Origin: a virus
Strand: one strand, 5' to 3'
IMG/VR virus record: IMGVR_UViG_3300017781_000065
Coordinates: 1-32,194 of that record
DNA length: 32,194 nucleotides
The stretch's first letter is position 1. Each line of letters begins with the position of its first letter. The translations under genes were made by a program, and so were the position numbers. The notes beneath the pieces were generated by a model. The model saw nothing but the letters and a program-made list of their open reading frames with translations, was not told where the DNA came from and ran no database searches. This document shows, piece by piece, positions 6,895 to 15,722 of the stretch.

Positions 6895-7554
6895 ATGAAA
6901 AATAGATCAGATGAAGTAGCATATGGTTTTGGTCAAAACGGTAGTGCTATAACAGACAACACTTCAAATACACTGTATCCACCTAGGGGCATGGCAATTG
7001 TTGCTATCACGGCTTTAGCGGACTTAACATTTGACGCATCTGGAGGTTTAGTTGGTGAATTAAATACAGATAACCCTGGTAGCGTTTCTGTATCTAGATT
7101 TGTTACTACAGAAGGAGCTGGTGGTCACGTTGACGGAGAAATAACAGACGCTGATCCACATAATGATAATGGCGGTAATGACGCGGGCGTTATAACATTG
7201 GCTGCAGCAAACTCAGCTATAAAAGTTGGTATGTATGTGCATACAACTGGAACGATGATACCTTATAATGAGGCTAATCCATATATGGTAAAAGCTATAG
7301 ATGGAGCAAATATAACTCTTACCAAGAAAAATCTTATTCCTGGAAGTGATCCCGCTAAAGGTGCTACTGCTGCTGTAAATGCTAATAAAGCAGATGGAGC
7401 AAACGAACCATGCTATTTTTATTCAGAGCGTGGTCAAGGTGTTGGTGGTTTAGAAATGGATGCCAGTGACCAGATACCTAAAGGAGTTACTATCTACGGT
7501 AGATGGAGTTCTATGAATTTAGATGGTGGGCGTGCTATAGTTTACTTTGGATAA
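6895..7554 (+). CDS. Candidate virion decoration protein
   Basis: The 219-residue protein is Gly, Asp and Ala rich with low charge. It contains DEVAYGFGQNGSAI near the N-terminus, YPPRGMAIVAITALADLTFD (about 23-42) and a C-terminal GVTIYGRWSSMNLDGGRAIVYFG. The C-terminal segment looks like the trailing strand of a beta sandwich. I recall similar proteins beside structural genes in uncultured marine phages, always unnamed. It is followed by a LamG-like protein coupled by TAATG, so the pair may form an external virion structure such as a head fibre. The function is inferred from composition and context only. Confidence 0.55.
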   Translation: MKNRSDEVAYGFGQNGSAITDNTSNTLYPPRGMAIVAITALADLTFDASGGLVGELNTDNPGSVSVSRFVTTEGAGGHVDGEITDADPHNDNGGNDAGVITLAAANSAIKVGMYVHTTGTMIPYNEANPYMVKAIDGANITLTKKNLIPGSDPAKGATAAVNANKADGANEPCYFYSERGQGVGGLEMDASDQIPKGVTIYGRWSSMNLDGGRAIVYFG

Positions 7555-8357
7555 TGTTAGGATTAGGATCAAGTTCGCTTGTAGGATATCAAGGTTATAA
7601 TGCCTTAGAGTCTAATTACGGCAGCTTAACAGGCGGCAAAATTTTTGACACTCAGTACTCTAACAACGCGCCGTACACCGGAGAATTCACTATATCCTTT
7701 TGGCTAAAGATGACAGATGGTCAATCGGTTGCGCCTGATGGGCTAACTAACAAACATTACGTCTCTGGCGCAGCTGGCACGAATGGTCAGTGTGAGTTTA
7801 TTATAACTAACTTAGGTGTTATATATTTCCTTTTTAAAGGCGGGAATAGTGACCTTGCTTTTGGAGTTGCAGGACTCGCCGGAATGTCAGACGGAGCGCA
7901 AGACTGGACTCATTTCGCTGTAACAGCGTCATTATCTGGTAGCGGCAACACTACGTTTAAGGTGTACAAAAACGGTTCTGGCTCATCTCCTACTATGATA
8001 GCCACTATTACGGAAGCTAACCACGCAAACTATGTGGCAGACACCAGTATACGAATTGGTGCTGCAACAAGTGGAGCAACTGGACCTGCAGCAGGAGCAG
8101 AGAAGGGAATGAGAGAAGACGAGTTCATGGATGACTTCTGTTTGCACTCGGCCGCTTTAGACGACGACGCTATTACGGCTATATATAACAGTGGTACACC
8201 TATTAACCTACTAGCTAACTCTGGTGATTATGATAACTCTGGTGATGTAGTCCTTTATTATAAATTTAATGGAACCTACGACTCAGGCTGTATAACAGAT
8301 TCGCATGGAACTAGTAATGCAGTAGGAGGTAACTTCTCAACAGAATCAGCAACATAA
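7554..8357 (+). CDS. LamG/concanavalin-like lectin-fold protein, possible head or tail fibre
   Basis: I place the start at 7554, inside the stop of the previous gene (TAATG), rather than the in-frame ATG at 7503, giving 267 residues. The central part has laminin-G-type signatures: EFTISFWLKMTDGQ (about 44-57), DWTHFAVTASLSG, TTFKVYKNG and a calcium-site-like EDEFMDDFCLHSAALDDDAI before IYNSG. This is the pattern of Laminin_G_3 domains. Such domains bind glycans and occur in phage adhesins and decoration proteins. It might bind surface polysaccharide of the host or organic particles. The C-terminal extension ends in VLYYKFNGTYDSG and a Ser/Thr tail. Confidence 0.75.
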   Translation: MLGLGSSSLVGYQGYNALESNYGSLTGGKIFDTQYSNNAPYTGEFTISFWLKMTDGQSVAPDGLTNKHYVSGAAGTNGQCEFIITNLGVIYFLFKGGNSDLAFGVAGLAGMSDGAQDWTHFAVTASLSGSGNTTFKVYKNGSGSSPTMIATITEANHANYVADTSIRIGAATSGATGPAAGAEKGMREDEFMDDFCLHSAALDDDAITAIYNSGTPINLLANSGDYDNSGDVVLYYKFNGTYDSGCITDSHGTSNAVGGNFSTESAT

Positions 8358-8575
8358 TGGCAATATATAAAATCATAACTAAAAACGAAGCAAGCACCTT
8401 AGATTACGACTCACTTGTTTGCTTTTCTACTATAACAAAATCAGAACCACATGAATTAGCGTTTATGTTTACTGATGATAATATTCCGGAGTTTTTCAAT
8501 GACAAAACTTCGTACGCAAAAGAGGAATTTGAAGCCATGACTAGAGATCCATCTAGTAAGTGGTATTTAGGATAA
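8357..8575 (+). CDS. Hypothetical protein, 72 residues
   Basis: This is a small acidic soluble protein, coupled to the LamG-like gene through a TAATG overlap. It contains SLVCFSTITKSEPHELAFMF and ends in SSKWYLG. No motif or family is recognised. Its support as a gene is the frame-perfect overlap and the lack of any alternative in the same place. Confidence 0.45.
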   Translation: MAIYKIITKNEASTLDYDSLVCFSTITKSEPHELAFMFTDDNIPEFFNDKTSYAKEEFEAMTRDPSSKWYLG

Positions 8576-8602
8576 ACAATTTTAATTTAATACAATTTAA
8601 TT

Positions 8603-8884
8603 ATGGGAGGAAAAAAGAAAATGAAGGCTAAAGACCTTCGAGCTGCAGCTATTAAAGACGAGCAGTTAAAAGAGCTACAAAACTTAGTAGCAGCTATCAA
8701 TAAGCTTCAATTTGATATTGGAGTTATGGAGGTACAAAAGCACAATGCTATGCACGCTTTGTTCGATGGTAATGATAAACTTGCTGAAATGCAAAAAGCT
8801 TTCGAAGAAGAGTATGGTACCAATGATATTAATATCCAAGATGGTACTATAAATTACAAAGATGATGAGTCAGCTAATTCGTAA
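8603..8884 (+). CDS. Small coiled-coil protein
   Basis: The 93-residue protein starts with a basic MGGKKKMKAK and then carries a long predicted helix (about 15-75) with heptad-like Leu, Ile and Val spacing. The C-terminus is acidic (NDINIQDGTINYKDDES). It resembles small coiled-coil accessory proteins in phage structural operons. No enzymatic motif is present. It is preceded by an AATTTAATT-type AT leader, and its 3' end overlaps the next gene by 23 bases. Confidence 0.5.
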   Translation: MGGKKKMKAKDLRAAAIKDEQLKELQNLVAAINKLQFDIGVMEVQKHNAMHALFDGNDKLAEMQKAFEEEYGTNDINIQDGTINYKDDESANS

Positions 8885-9086
8885 AATTACTATTGGTAAG
8901 GACTATAAAAATGATGCTATGCATTATTCTGTTGGGCAAGAAGTATACGGCGGCCATACTATCTGCGATATATTAGAAGAGTCAGACAAATACTCTGTTT
9001 ATATTCGCAAAGATAAAAACGTCATACCTTGGAAAGACTTTAATAAGAACATGGCTATATCTGTAGAATATAACCTAGAATACTAA
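8862..9086 (+). CDS. Hypothetical protein, 74 residues
   Basis: This small protein contains a beta-like core, HYSVGQEVYGGHTICDILEE then YSVYIRKDKNVIPWKDF. The layout suggests a compact SH3-like or OB-like barrel, but I cannot assign one. The first two codons are both ATG (8862 and 8865), so the exact start is ambiguous. The gene overlaps its upstream neighbour and its stop overlaps the next ATG, which places it in one translationally coupled run with the tandem GroES-like gene. Confidence 0.45.
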   Translation: MMSQLIRKITIGKDYKNDAMHYSVGQEVYGGHTICDILEESDKYSVYIRKDKNVIPWKDFNKNMAISVEYNLEY

Positions 9087-9667
9087 TGCAATCGCTATAC
9101 GAGTATATTGTTGAACCTTTAGGAGGAAGATATAATAACACGGTAAAGTTTGATGATAAAGAGTTGATTTTAAATACAGAGATTTTTAATCATCAATATA
9201 TTAATAGAGAAGCAAGAGTTACATCCATACCTAGAATCTGTGATTCTGAAATAAAAGTCGGAGACATTATTGTATTACATCACAATGTTTTTAGAAGATG
9301 GCATAATGTAAAAGGCAAAGAGAAAAACAGTAGATCATTTCTTTCTGAGAATGAATATCTAGTATCACCAGATCAAATATATTTATATAAGAAAGATAAA
9401 GAATGGACATGCCCTGACGGATATTGTTTCGTGCAACCGATAAAAGACGGTTGTCATCTAACGTTAGATATGGAACGTCCGTTAGTAGGAATCGTTAAGT
9501 ATTCAGACGGCACAGTTAACGTTGGAGATTTAGTTGGTTTTAGACCAAATAGCGAATTTGAATTCGTGGTTGACGGCAAAAGAATGTATAGGGTTTTATC
9601 TAAATTTATTACAATTAAATATGAATATCAAGGAGACGAAGAAGAGTATAATCCAAGCTGGGCATAA
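9086..9667 (+). CDS. Tandem GroES-like double-barrel protein
   Basis: The 193-residue protein reads as two successive GroES-like folds. Barrel one has YEYIVEP (5-11), a loop containing KELILNTE (25-32), REARVTSIP (41-49), IKVGDIIVLHHN (56-67) and DQIYLYK (96-102). Barrel two has GYCFVQPIK (112-120), RPLVGIVKY (131-139), VNVGDLVGFRPNSEF (144-158) and YRVLSKFITIKYE (168-180). Spacing and hydrophobic pattern match the phage GroES at 3793-4050. The Leu-Ile-Leu in barrel one sits where the GroEL-docking tripeptide lies in GroES, whereas barrel two has only a short loop. It lies immediately upstream of the terminase genes. It may be an additional co-chaperonin or a structural protein that borrowed the fold. 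The fold call is by eye. Confidence 0.65.
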   Translation: MQSLYEYIVEPLGGRYNNTVKFDDKELILNTEIFNHQYINREARVTSIPRICDSEIKVGDIIVLHHNVFRRWHNVKGKEKNSRSFLSENEYLVSPDQIYLYKKDKEWTCPDGYCFVQPIKDGCHLTLDMERPLVGIVKYSDGTVNVGDLVGFRPNSEFEFVVDGKRMYRVLSKFITIKYEYQGDEEEYNPSWA

Positions 9668-9896
9668 AGCGGTTGAGGAATTAATCAAAGTAGCTAAAGA
9701 AGCTATTGTTGATTCAGATGATGACATATCAGCTGACAGACTCAAGAATGCCGCTGCCACGAAAAAACTTGCGATCTTCGACGCCTTCGAGATATTAAAC
9801 AGAATCCAAGAAGAAGAAAATCTTTTAGAAGGTCGAGCACCTGAAGAAAAGAAAGAGAGGGTATTTAAGGGTTTTGCTGAAGGTAGATCTAAATAA
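9621..9896 (+). CDS. Putative terminase small subunit
   Basis: I choose the ATG at 9621, preceded by an AT-rich run, giving 91 residues; the in-frame ATG at 9534 lies deep inside the preceding gene. The protein is mostly helical and acidic, with GHKAVEELIKVAKEAI (about 13-28), then AAATKKLAIFDAFEILNRIQEEE (about 48-70) and a basic C-terminus. It sits directly before the large terminase and is coupled to it by TAATG, the usual place of the DNA-recognition subunit. No clear helix-turn-helix is seen, so the assignment rests on size, helical content and position. Confidence 0.45.
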   Translation: MNIKETKKSIIQAGHKAVEELIKVAKEAIVDSDDDISADRLKNAAATKKLAIFDAFEILNRIQEEENLLEGRAPEEKKERVFKGFAEGRSK

Positions 9897-12121
9897 TGTA
9901 CGAGCAAACGTTATACAAAATAATAGAGCCTATAAAGAAAACTACTATTACTAGATTAAACAGAGGTAAGAAGTGGAACTATGGTTATAATAAAGAACAC
10001 GATATAGTTGTTCTTTCACGTAACGGAGTTATAGGCGATATATATGATATACAAGGATTGAAGATAGCTTTACCTAGAGCTCCAAAGGACGTGTTTAAGC
10101 ACGAGAAGAACAAATGGGTTAAAGCCGAGTATCCTAAAGAGCTCAAGCGTATTAAAAATATATTTGATTGGAAGACCTATCCAGACGAACAAAAAGACAA
10201 GTGGTACGACTATATTGACGAAGAATTCAAGCGAAGAGAAGAAGGGTTCTGGTTTACTAACAATGGAGTACCTACTTGGATTACAGGTACGCATTATATG
10301 TACCTACAATGGAGTAAAATTGACGTTGGTGCACCAGACTTTAGAGAAGCCAATAGACTATTCTATATATTTTGGGAGGCTTGTAAAGCCGACAAGAGAT
10401 GCTACGGAATGTGCTACCTTAAGAATCGTCGTTCGGGATTCTCTTTTATGAGTTCAGCAGAAACAGTTAACTTAGCCACTATATCAAGTGATAGTAGATA
10501 TGGGATCTTGTCTAAGTCTGGTGCCGATGCGAAGAAAATGTTTACGGATAAGGTAGTACCTATAAGTATTAACTATCCGTTTTTCTTTAAACCGATACAA
10601 GATGGTATGGATCGTCCTAAATCGGAGTTAGCATATAGGGTTCCAGCTAGTAAGTTTACTCGTAAGAAAATACAGAGTAACGAGCGGCTGGAAGAGATAG
10701 CAGGTCTAGACACTACGATTGACTGGAAAAATACTGGTGATAATAGTTACGATGGTGAAAAATTAAATTTACTAGTACACGACGAGAGTGGTAAGTGGGA
10801 GAGACCTGATAATATACTAAACAACTGGCGAGTTACTAAAACCTGTTTAAGGTTAGGTAGTAGAATCGTTGGTAAGTGCATGATGGGTTCAACCAGCAAC
10901 GCATTAGATAAGGGTGGAGATAATTTTAAAAAGCTATACTATGATTCTGACGTATCAAGACGAAATGCTAATGGACAAACGAAGTCTGGGCTTTATTCTC
11001 TCTTTGTCCCAATGGAATGGAACTATGAAGGATTTATTGACGAATACGGACTTCCAGTATTTGATAATCCAAGTGATGGAGAACGACTGGGACCAGACGG
11101 TGAATTAATAGATGTAGGTGTAGTAACCAACTGGGAAAACGAAGCGGAAGGACTGCGTGATGATCAAGACGCGTTAAACGAGTTTTACAGACAATTTCCT
11201 AGAACTGAAGAGCACGCGTTTAGAGATGAAACTAAAAATAGTATATTTAATCTAGTTAAAATATACGAACAGATAGATTATAACGAAGGGAGTAGACACG
11301 CGGCGCATACTACTGTTGGAAGTTTCGGTTGGGTGAATGGCATAAAAGATACTCAAGTAGTATTTCATCCAGATCCTACAGGGAGATTTAAAGTTAGTTG
11401 GGTGCCTCCGACACACTTACAAAATAGACAATTTGTAAAAAATGGTATTAGATTCCCGGGTAATGAGCATGTTGGGGCCTTTGGTTGCGACAGCTATGAC
11501 ATTAGTGGTACTGTTGATGGCCGCGGTTCTAAAGGCGCTTTGCACGGATTAACAAAATTCTCCATGGAAGACGCGCCTTCAAGCACGTTCTTCCTAGAGT
11601 ACATAGCAAGACCACAAACCGCAGAGATGTTCTTTGAGGACGTTCTAATGGCATTAGTTTTTTACGGGATGCCTTTACTTGCGGAGAACAATAAACCTCG
11701 TCTATTGTATTATTTACGCCGTAGAGGATACAGAGGATACAGTATGAATAGACCGGACAAAACCTGGAAAAAACTATCGGTTGCAGAAAAAGAAGTCGGT
11801 GGTATACCAAACTCAAGCGAAGATATTAAACAAGCGCACGCTGCTGCTATTGAGATGTATATACAGAGTCACGTTGGTCATTTGGGTGACGGTAATTATG
11901 GTACTATGTACTTTAACGAAACGCTAAATGACTGGGCTAGATTTGATATAAACAAGAGAACTAAACATGACGCATCAATAAGCACTGGTTTAGCTATCAT
12001 GGCTTGCAACAGGCACTTATACACACCGAACGCTAAAATAGAAATACAACCTTTGAATTTGAATATATCTAAATACAATAATAAAGGATTTAACTCCAAA
12101 ATAATAAACACAAATGGCTGA
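9896..12121 (+). CDS. terL: Terminase large subunit
   Basis: The 741-residue protein is the DNA-packaging motor, with an N-terminal ATPase and C-terminal nuclease. It has an atypical Walker A-like CYLKNRRSGFSFMSSAE (173-189) lacking the usual GKT. The Walker B segment is LNLLVHDESGKW (290-301) with Asp296-Glu297. A coupling-type TSNAL stretch follows near residue 333. The nuclease half begins at about 525 with GAFGCDSYDISG (Asp532 and Asp535), then DGRGSKGALHG, and a late acid in KRTKHDASISTGLA (Asp692). The NRRSGFS and GCDxYDIS signatures resemble crAss-like and related podoviral terminases. Its 3' end overlaps the portal gene by 8 bases. Confidence is high from motifs and gene order. Confidence 0.92.
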   Translation: MYEQTLYKIIEPIKKTTITRLNRGKKWNYGYNKEHDIVVLSRNGVIGDIYDIQGLKIALPRAPKDVFKHEKNKWVKAEYPKELKRIKNIFDWKTYPDEQKDKWYDYIDEEFKRREEGFWFTNNGVPTWITGTHYMYLQWSKIDVGAPDFREANRLFYIFWEACKADKRCYGMCYLKNRRSGFSFMSSAETVNLATISSDSRYGILSKSGADAKKMFTDKVVPISINYPFFFKPIQDGMDRPKSELAYRVPASKFTRKKIQSNERLEEIAGLDTTIDWKNTGDNSYDGEKLNLLVHDESGKWERPDNILNNWRVTKTCLRLGSRIVGKCMMGSTSNALDKGGDNFKKLYYDSDVSRRNANGQTKSGLYSLFVPMEWNYEGFIDEYGLPVFDNPSDGERLGPDGELIDVGVVTNWENEAEGLRDDQDALNEFYRQFPRTEEHAFRDETKNSIFNLVKIYEQIDYNEGSRHAAHTTVGSFGWVNGIKDTQVVFHPDPTGRFKVSWVPPTHLQNRQFVKNGIRFPGNEHVGAFGCDSYDISGTVDGRGSKGALHGLTKFSMEDAPSSTFFLEYIARPQTAEMFFEDVLMALVFYGMPLLAENNKPRLLYYLRRRGYRGYSMNRPDKTWKKLSVAEKEVGGIPNSSEDIKQAHAAAIEMYIQSHVGHLGDGNYGTMYFNETLNDWARFDINKRTKHDASISTGLAIMACNRHLYTPNAKIEIQPLNLNISKYNNKGFNSKIINTNG

Positions 12122-14486
12122 GTCGATATATGTTGATTTTCCTTCCCAAGCAGTCTCTGATTCAGAGAAAACGAGTTCAGAGTATGGACTTAAGGTAGGG
12201 CGCGCGATAGAACAGGAATGGTTTAGGGACAATCTCAATAATAAATTTACTAGTAATCAAAATGATTTTAGACGATTAAGGTTATATGCTAGAGGAGAAC
12301 AACCTATACAAAAGTACAAAGACGAATTATCAATTAACGGTGATTTATCATATCTTAATCTTGACTGGAAACCCGTACCAATTATACCTAAGTTTGTTGA
12401 TATAGTAGTGAATGGAATGTCTGAACGTATGTTCAATGTTAAATGTTATTCACAAGATCAATATGGGGTATCGAAACGCACTAAGTACATGGAATCCATC
12501 ATGCGCGATATGCAAAGTAAGAAGTTTAATGAAGAAGCTTCTAGATTACTAAGTGTAGATTTAACAGAATCAGATGCGGAAAAATTACCTGGCTCTAAAG
12601 AAGAACTAGAACTTCACATGCAGCTTGAATACAAGCAAGCTGTAGAAATAGCAGAAGAGCAAGCTATAAACGTTTTATTGGAAGGCAGCAATTACGATCT
12701 CGTGAGACGTAGAATGCTATATGATCTCACTGTTCTAGGAATTGGCTGTGTGAAGACGAGTTTTAATTGGAGCGAAGGAGCTACTGTAGAATACGTAGAT
12801 CCAGCTAATATAGTTTATTCATATACTGAATCTCCGTATTTTGACGATATATATTACATAGGAGAAGTTAAGACAATACCTATCAATGAACTCGCTAGAG
12901 AATTTGATGCGTTAACCGAGAGTGAGATAAAGGAAATACATAAAAATTCTAGTAAAAGATATACTTCAGGGCGTCGCATACAAGACGTCGATAAAAACAA
13001 GGTCCAAGTATTATACTTTAATTATAAAACTCATATGAATGATGTTTATAAAATTAAAGAAACAAAAACAGGTGGCTATAAGGCTATTGAAAAAACAGAT
13101 GAATTTAACCCACCAGAAAATAAGACTGGTGGATATGGCAAACTACAAAGAGCCGTAGAGTGTGTGTTTGAAGGCGCGATGATTCTAGGGACAGATAAAC
13201 TACTAAAGTGGAAGAAGAGTGAAAACATGATGCGTAGTAAATCTGACTTTAATAAAGTTAAGATGAATTATTCGTTAATAGCGCCTAGGATGTATGAGGG
13301 TAGAATTGAATCTCTAGTCGGTAGAATCACTGGATTTGCTGACATGATTCAGTTGACACACTTAAAGTTACAGCAAGTTATGTCTCGCATGGTTCCTGAT
13401 GGAGTATATCTTGATGCTGATGGACTTGCTGAAGTTGATTTAGGCAATGGTACTAATTACAATCCGCAAGAAGCGCTTAATATGTTCTTCCAAACTGGTA
13501 GTGTAATTGGTAGGTCGTTCACTCAAGATGGTGATCCTAATCCAGGTAAAATACCTATTCAGCAGATATCTAACGGTGCTGGGCAAAATAAGATTGGTAG
13601 TTTAATAACCACGTACAATTACTATCTTCAGATGATACGTGACGTAACTGGACTTAACGAAGCAAGAGACGCTAGTCTACCTGATCCTAAGTCTTTAGTT
13701 GGTATACAGAAGATGGCTGCGGCTAATTCAAATGTAGCTACAAGACACATATTACTTGGATCAATGTTTTTAACAGCTGAGATGTGCGAAGCTTTATCTA
13801 TGAGGATATCTGATATACTAGAGTACTCACCGACTGCAGATGCTTTCGTTCAAGCTATTGGGTCACATAACGTAGCCACTCTTAAGGAGATGTCAGAGTT
13901 GTATTTATATGACTTTGGAATATTCATTGAGCTTGAGCCAGATGAAGAGGAAAAACAAATGCTTGAGAATAACATTCAAACGGCGCTGGCGCAAGGTTTA
14001 ATAGATCTTTCTGACGCGATAGACATAAGAGAGGTTAGAAATGTTAAGTTAGCAAATCAACTATTAAAAATAAAACGTAAGCAAAAAGAAGAGCGTGACC
14101 AAAAAATCCAACAACAGAACATGGAAGCGCAAGCACAAGCAAATGCGCAAACTCAACAAGCCTCTGCTCAAGCTGAGATACAAAAAAATCAGGCAAAAGC
14201 TCAACAAGACATGCAACTAGAGTCTGTTAAATCAGATACAAAGTTAGCTTACTTAAGAGAGGAGGTTAGACTAAAGAAAGAGTTGATGCAATTTGAGTTT
14301 GATCTTAACGAACAACTTCGTAACCAAGAGCGCTCCGATACTAAGGACTTAGAGCAAATGAAAGAAGATGGTAAGAATGTGAGAGAAAAAGCTAAGATAG
14401 ACAGTAAAAGATTTGAATCCGCAGGTAATGATACTATTGGAAGCGGAATGGGAGTAAGTAATTTTACTCCACAAATAGGAAAATAA
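12114..14486 (+). CDS. Portal protein
   Basis: The 790-residue protein should form the dodecameric ring at the head vertex through which DNA enters and leaves. The N-terminal part has YARGEQPIQKYKDELS and LNLDWKPVPIIPKFVDIVVN (about 58-98), which I recognise from crAss-like phage portals. A wing/clip region follows, then the crown helices around ATRHILLGSMFLTAEM. The last 150 residues (about 640-760) are a long Gln/Ala/Lys/Glu coiled coil, a large barrel-type extension. It lies between terminase and scaffold-like genes, as expected. Strong call from sequence character and order. Confidence 0.9.
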   Translation: MAESIYVDFPSQAVSDSEKTSSEYGLKVGRAIEQEWFRDNLNNKFTSNQNDFRRLRLYARGEQPIQKYKDELSINGDLSYLNLDWKPVPIIPKFVDIVVNGMSERMFNVKCYSQDQYGVSKRTKYMESIMRDMQSKKFNEEASRLLSVDLTESDAEKLPGSKEELELHMQLEYKQAVEIAEEQAINVLLEGSNYDLVRRRMLYDLTVLGIGCVKTSFNWSEGATVEYVDPANIVYSYTESPYFDDIYYIGEVKTIPINELAREFDALTESEIKEIHKNSSKRYTSGRRIQDVDKNKVQVLYFNYKTHMNDVYKIKETKTGGYKAIEKTDEFNPPENKTGGYGKLQRAVECVFEGAMILGTDKLLKWKKSENMMRSKSDFNKVKMNYSLIAPRMYEGRIESLVGRITGFADMIQLTHLKLQQVMSRMVPDGVYLDADGLAEVDLGNGTNYNPQEALNMFFQTGSVIGRSFTQDGDPNPGKIPIQQISNGAGQNKIGSLITTYNYYLQMIRDVTGLNEARDASLPDPKSLVGIQKMAAANSNVATRHILLGSMFLTAEMCEALSMRISDILEYSPTADAFVQAIGSHNVATLKEMSELYLYDFGIFIELEPDEEEKQMLENNIQTALAQGLIDLSDAIDIREVRNVKLANQLLKIKRKQKEERDQKIQQQNMEAQAQANAQTQQASAQAEIQKNQAKAQQDMQLESVKSDTKLAYLREEVRLKKELMQFEFDLNEQLRNQERSDTKDLEQMKEDGKNVREKAKIDSKRFESAGNDTIGSGMGVSNFTPQIGK

Positions 14487-14503
14487 TTATATAATATTTT
14501 ATC

Positions 14504-15703
14504 ATGGAAAATGAAAATCAAAAAGATCTTGAGGAGGTAATCCAAGAGGTCGAAAATGAAACACCACAAGAAGAGGTAGTAGAAGAAACACCTGAACTTG
14601 ATTTAGAAAAATTTCAAAGCAAAGATAACCCAGAAGTTATCAAAGTAGATTTAGCAAACCCACCAACCAATGAAACTGAAGAAGGTGACACTGACGACAC
14701 AGGAGTGGCTGGAGTCGATGAAAGTCCCGAGCCCACACAAGAACAAGAAGAAGTACAACCGCAAGCAGAAGTACAAGCAGAATTATCAGGATTAGAGGAA
14801 GTAACTGAGGAAGAAGTACAAGATTTTAAAGAAGAAATATCTGACGCTATAGATGAAGCTGAAGCTACAGGTAGTCCTCTTCCTGAAAATGTCCAAAAGC
14901 TTATAAACTTTATGGATGAAACTGGAGGTGATATACATGATTACGTGCAGTTAAACAGAGATGTTAGCGGGCTTGACGATCAAGACGCACTTCTTGAATA
15001 CTACAAGAACACAAAACCTCATTTAGATACTGAAGAAATAAATTTTCTAATGGAAGAGAACTTCTCTTACGACGAAGATCTAGATGATACTAAAGAAATA
15101 AAAAGAAAAAAAATAGCCCTCAAAGAGCAAGTTGCCGAGGCTAAAGCCTACTTAGACGGGCAAAAGTCTAAATATTACGAAGAGATTAAAGCTGGAAGTA
15201 AGCTCACAGGTGAGCAGCAGAAAGCAATTGATTTCTTCAACAGATACAATAAAGAGGAAAAGCAAACTCAAAAAGTAGCTGAAAAACAGAAAACTATTTT
15301 TCAAAAGAAAACTAACCAAGTTTTCAACAACGATTTCAAAGGTTTTGAATATAATGTTGGAGAAAAGAATTATAGAATGAGTGTTAGAAATGTAACTGAA
15401 ATTAAAGATAACCAAAGCGACATCAATAACTTCTTCAAAAAGTTTTTGAATAAAGATGATACGATGAGAGACGCTAAAGGTTATCACAAAGGTTTATTTA
15501 CAGCTATGAATCCAGATGTTGTTGCTCAACATTTTTACGAGCAAGGTAAAGCTGATGCTCTAAAAGAGAGCATGGCAAAAGCTAAGAACATAAACACCGA
15601 GAGTAGATCGTCGCACAGCAACGAAGATGCTAGCGGTTATAAAGTTCGAGTATTAGGTGATGACGCTTCCTCTTTTAAGTTCAAAATTAAAGGAAATAAA
15701 TAA
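14504..15703 (+). CDS. Putative scaffolding / procapsid assembly protein
   Basis: The 399-residue protein is extremely acidic in its first 120 residues, which are rich in Glu, Gln and Thr. A helical, increasingly charged middle follows (about 195-265, coiled-coil-like). The C-terminus turns basic and ends KFKIKGNK. This acidic N-terminus, helical body and basic C-terminus, placed between portal and capsid genes, is the classic profile of a scaffolding protein, whose basic end binds the capsid protein. No protease motif is seen. A head-associated internal protein is the main alternative. Confidence 0.65.
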   Translation: MENENQKDLEEVIQEVENETPQEEVVEETPELDLEKFQSKDNPEVIKVDLANPPTNETEEGDTDDTGVAGVDESPEPTQEQEEVQPQAEVQAELSGLEEVTEEEVQDFKEEISDAIDEAEATGSPLPENVQKLINFMDETGGDIHDYVQLNRDVSGLDDQDALLEYYKNTKPHLDTEEINFLMEENFSYDEDLDDTKEIKRKKIALKEQVAEAKAYLDGQKSKYYEEIKAGSKLTGEQQKAIDFFNRYNKEEKQTQKVAEKQKTIFQKKTNQVFNNDFKGFEYNVGEKNYRMSVRNVTEIKDNQSDINNFFKKFLNKDDTMRDAKGYHKGLFTAMNPDVVAQHFYEQGKADALKESMAKAKNINTESRSSHSNEDASGYKVRVLGDDASSFKFKIKGNK

Positions 15704-15722
15704 CATTTAAAACAAATTAAAA

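Noticed and set aside
7503-7553. Upstream start for the LamG-like protein
   Set aside because: The added 17 residues are an alternate-frame reading of the previous gene; the TAATG start at 7554 matches neighbouring junctions.
9534-9620. Upstream in-frame ATG extending the small terminase candidate by 29 residues
   Set aside because: The extension would overlap the tandem GroES-like gene by over 130 bases, and its sequence is a frame shadow; the ATG at 9621 has an AT-rich leader like other starts.
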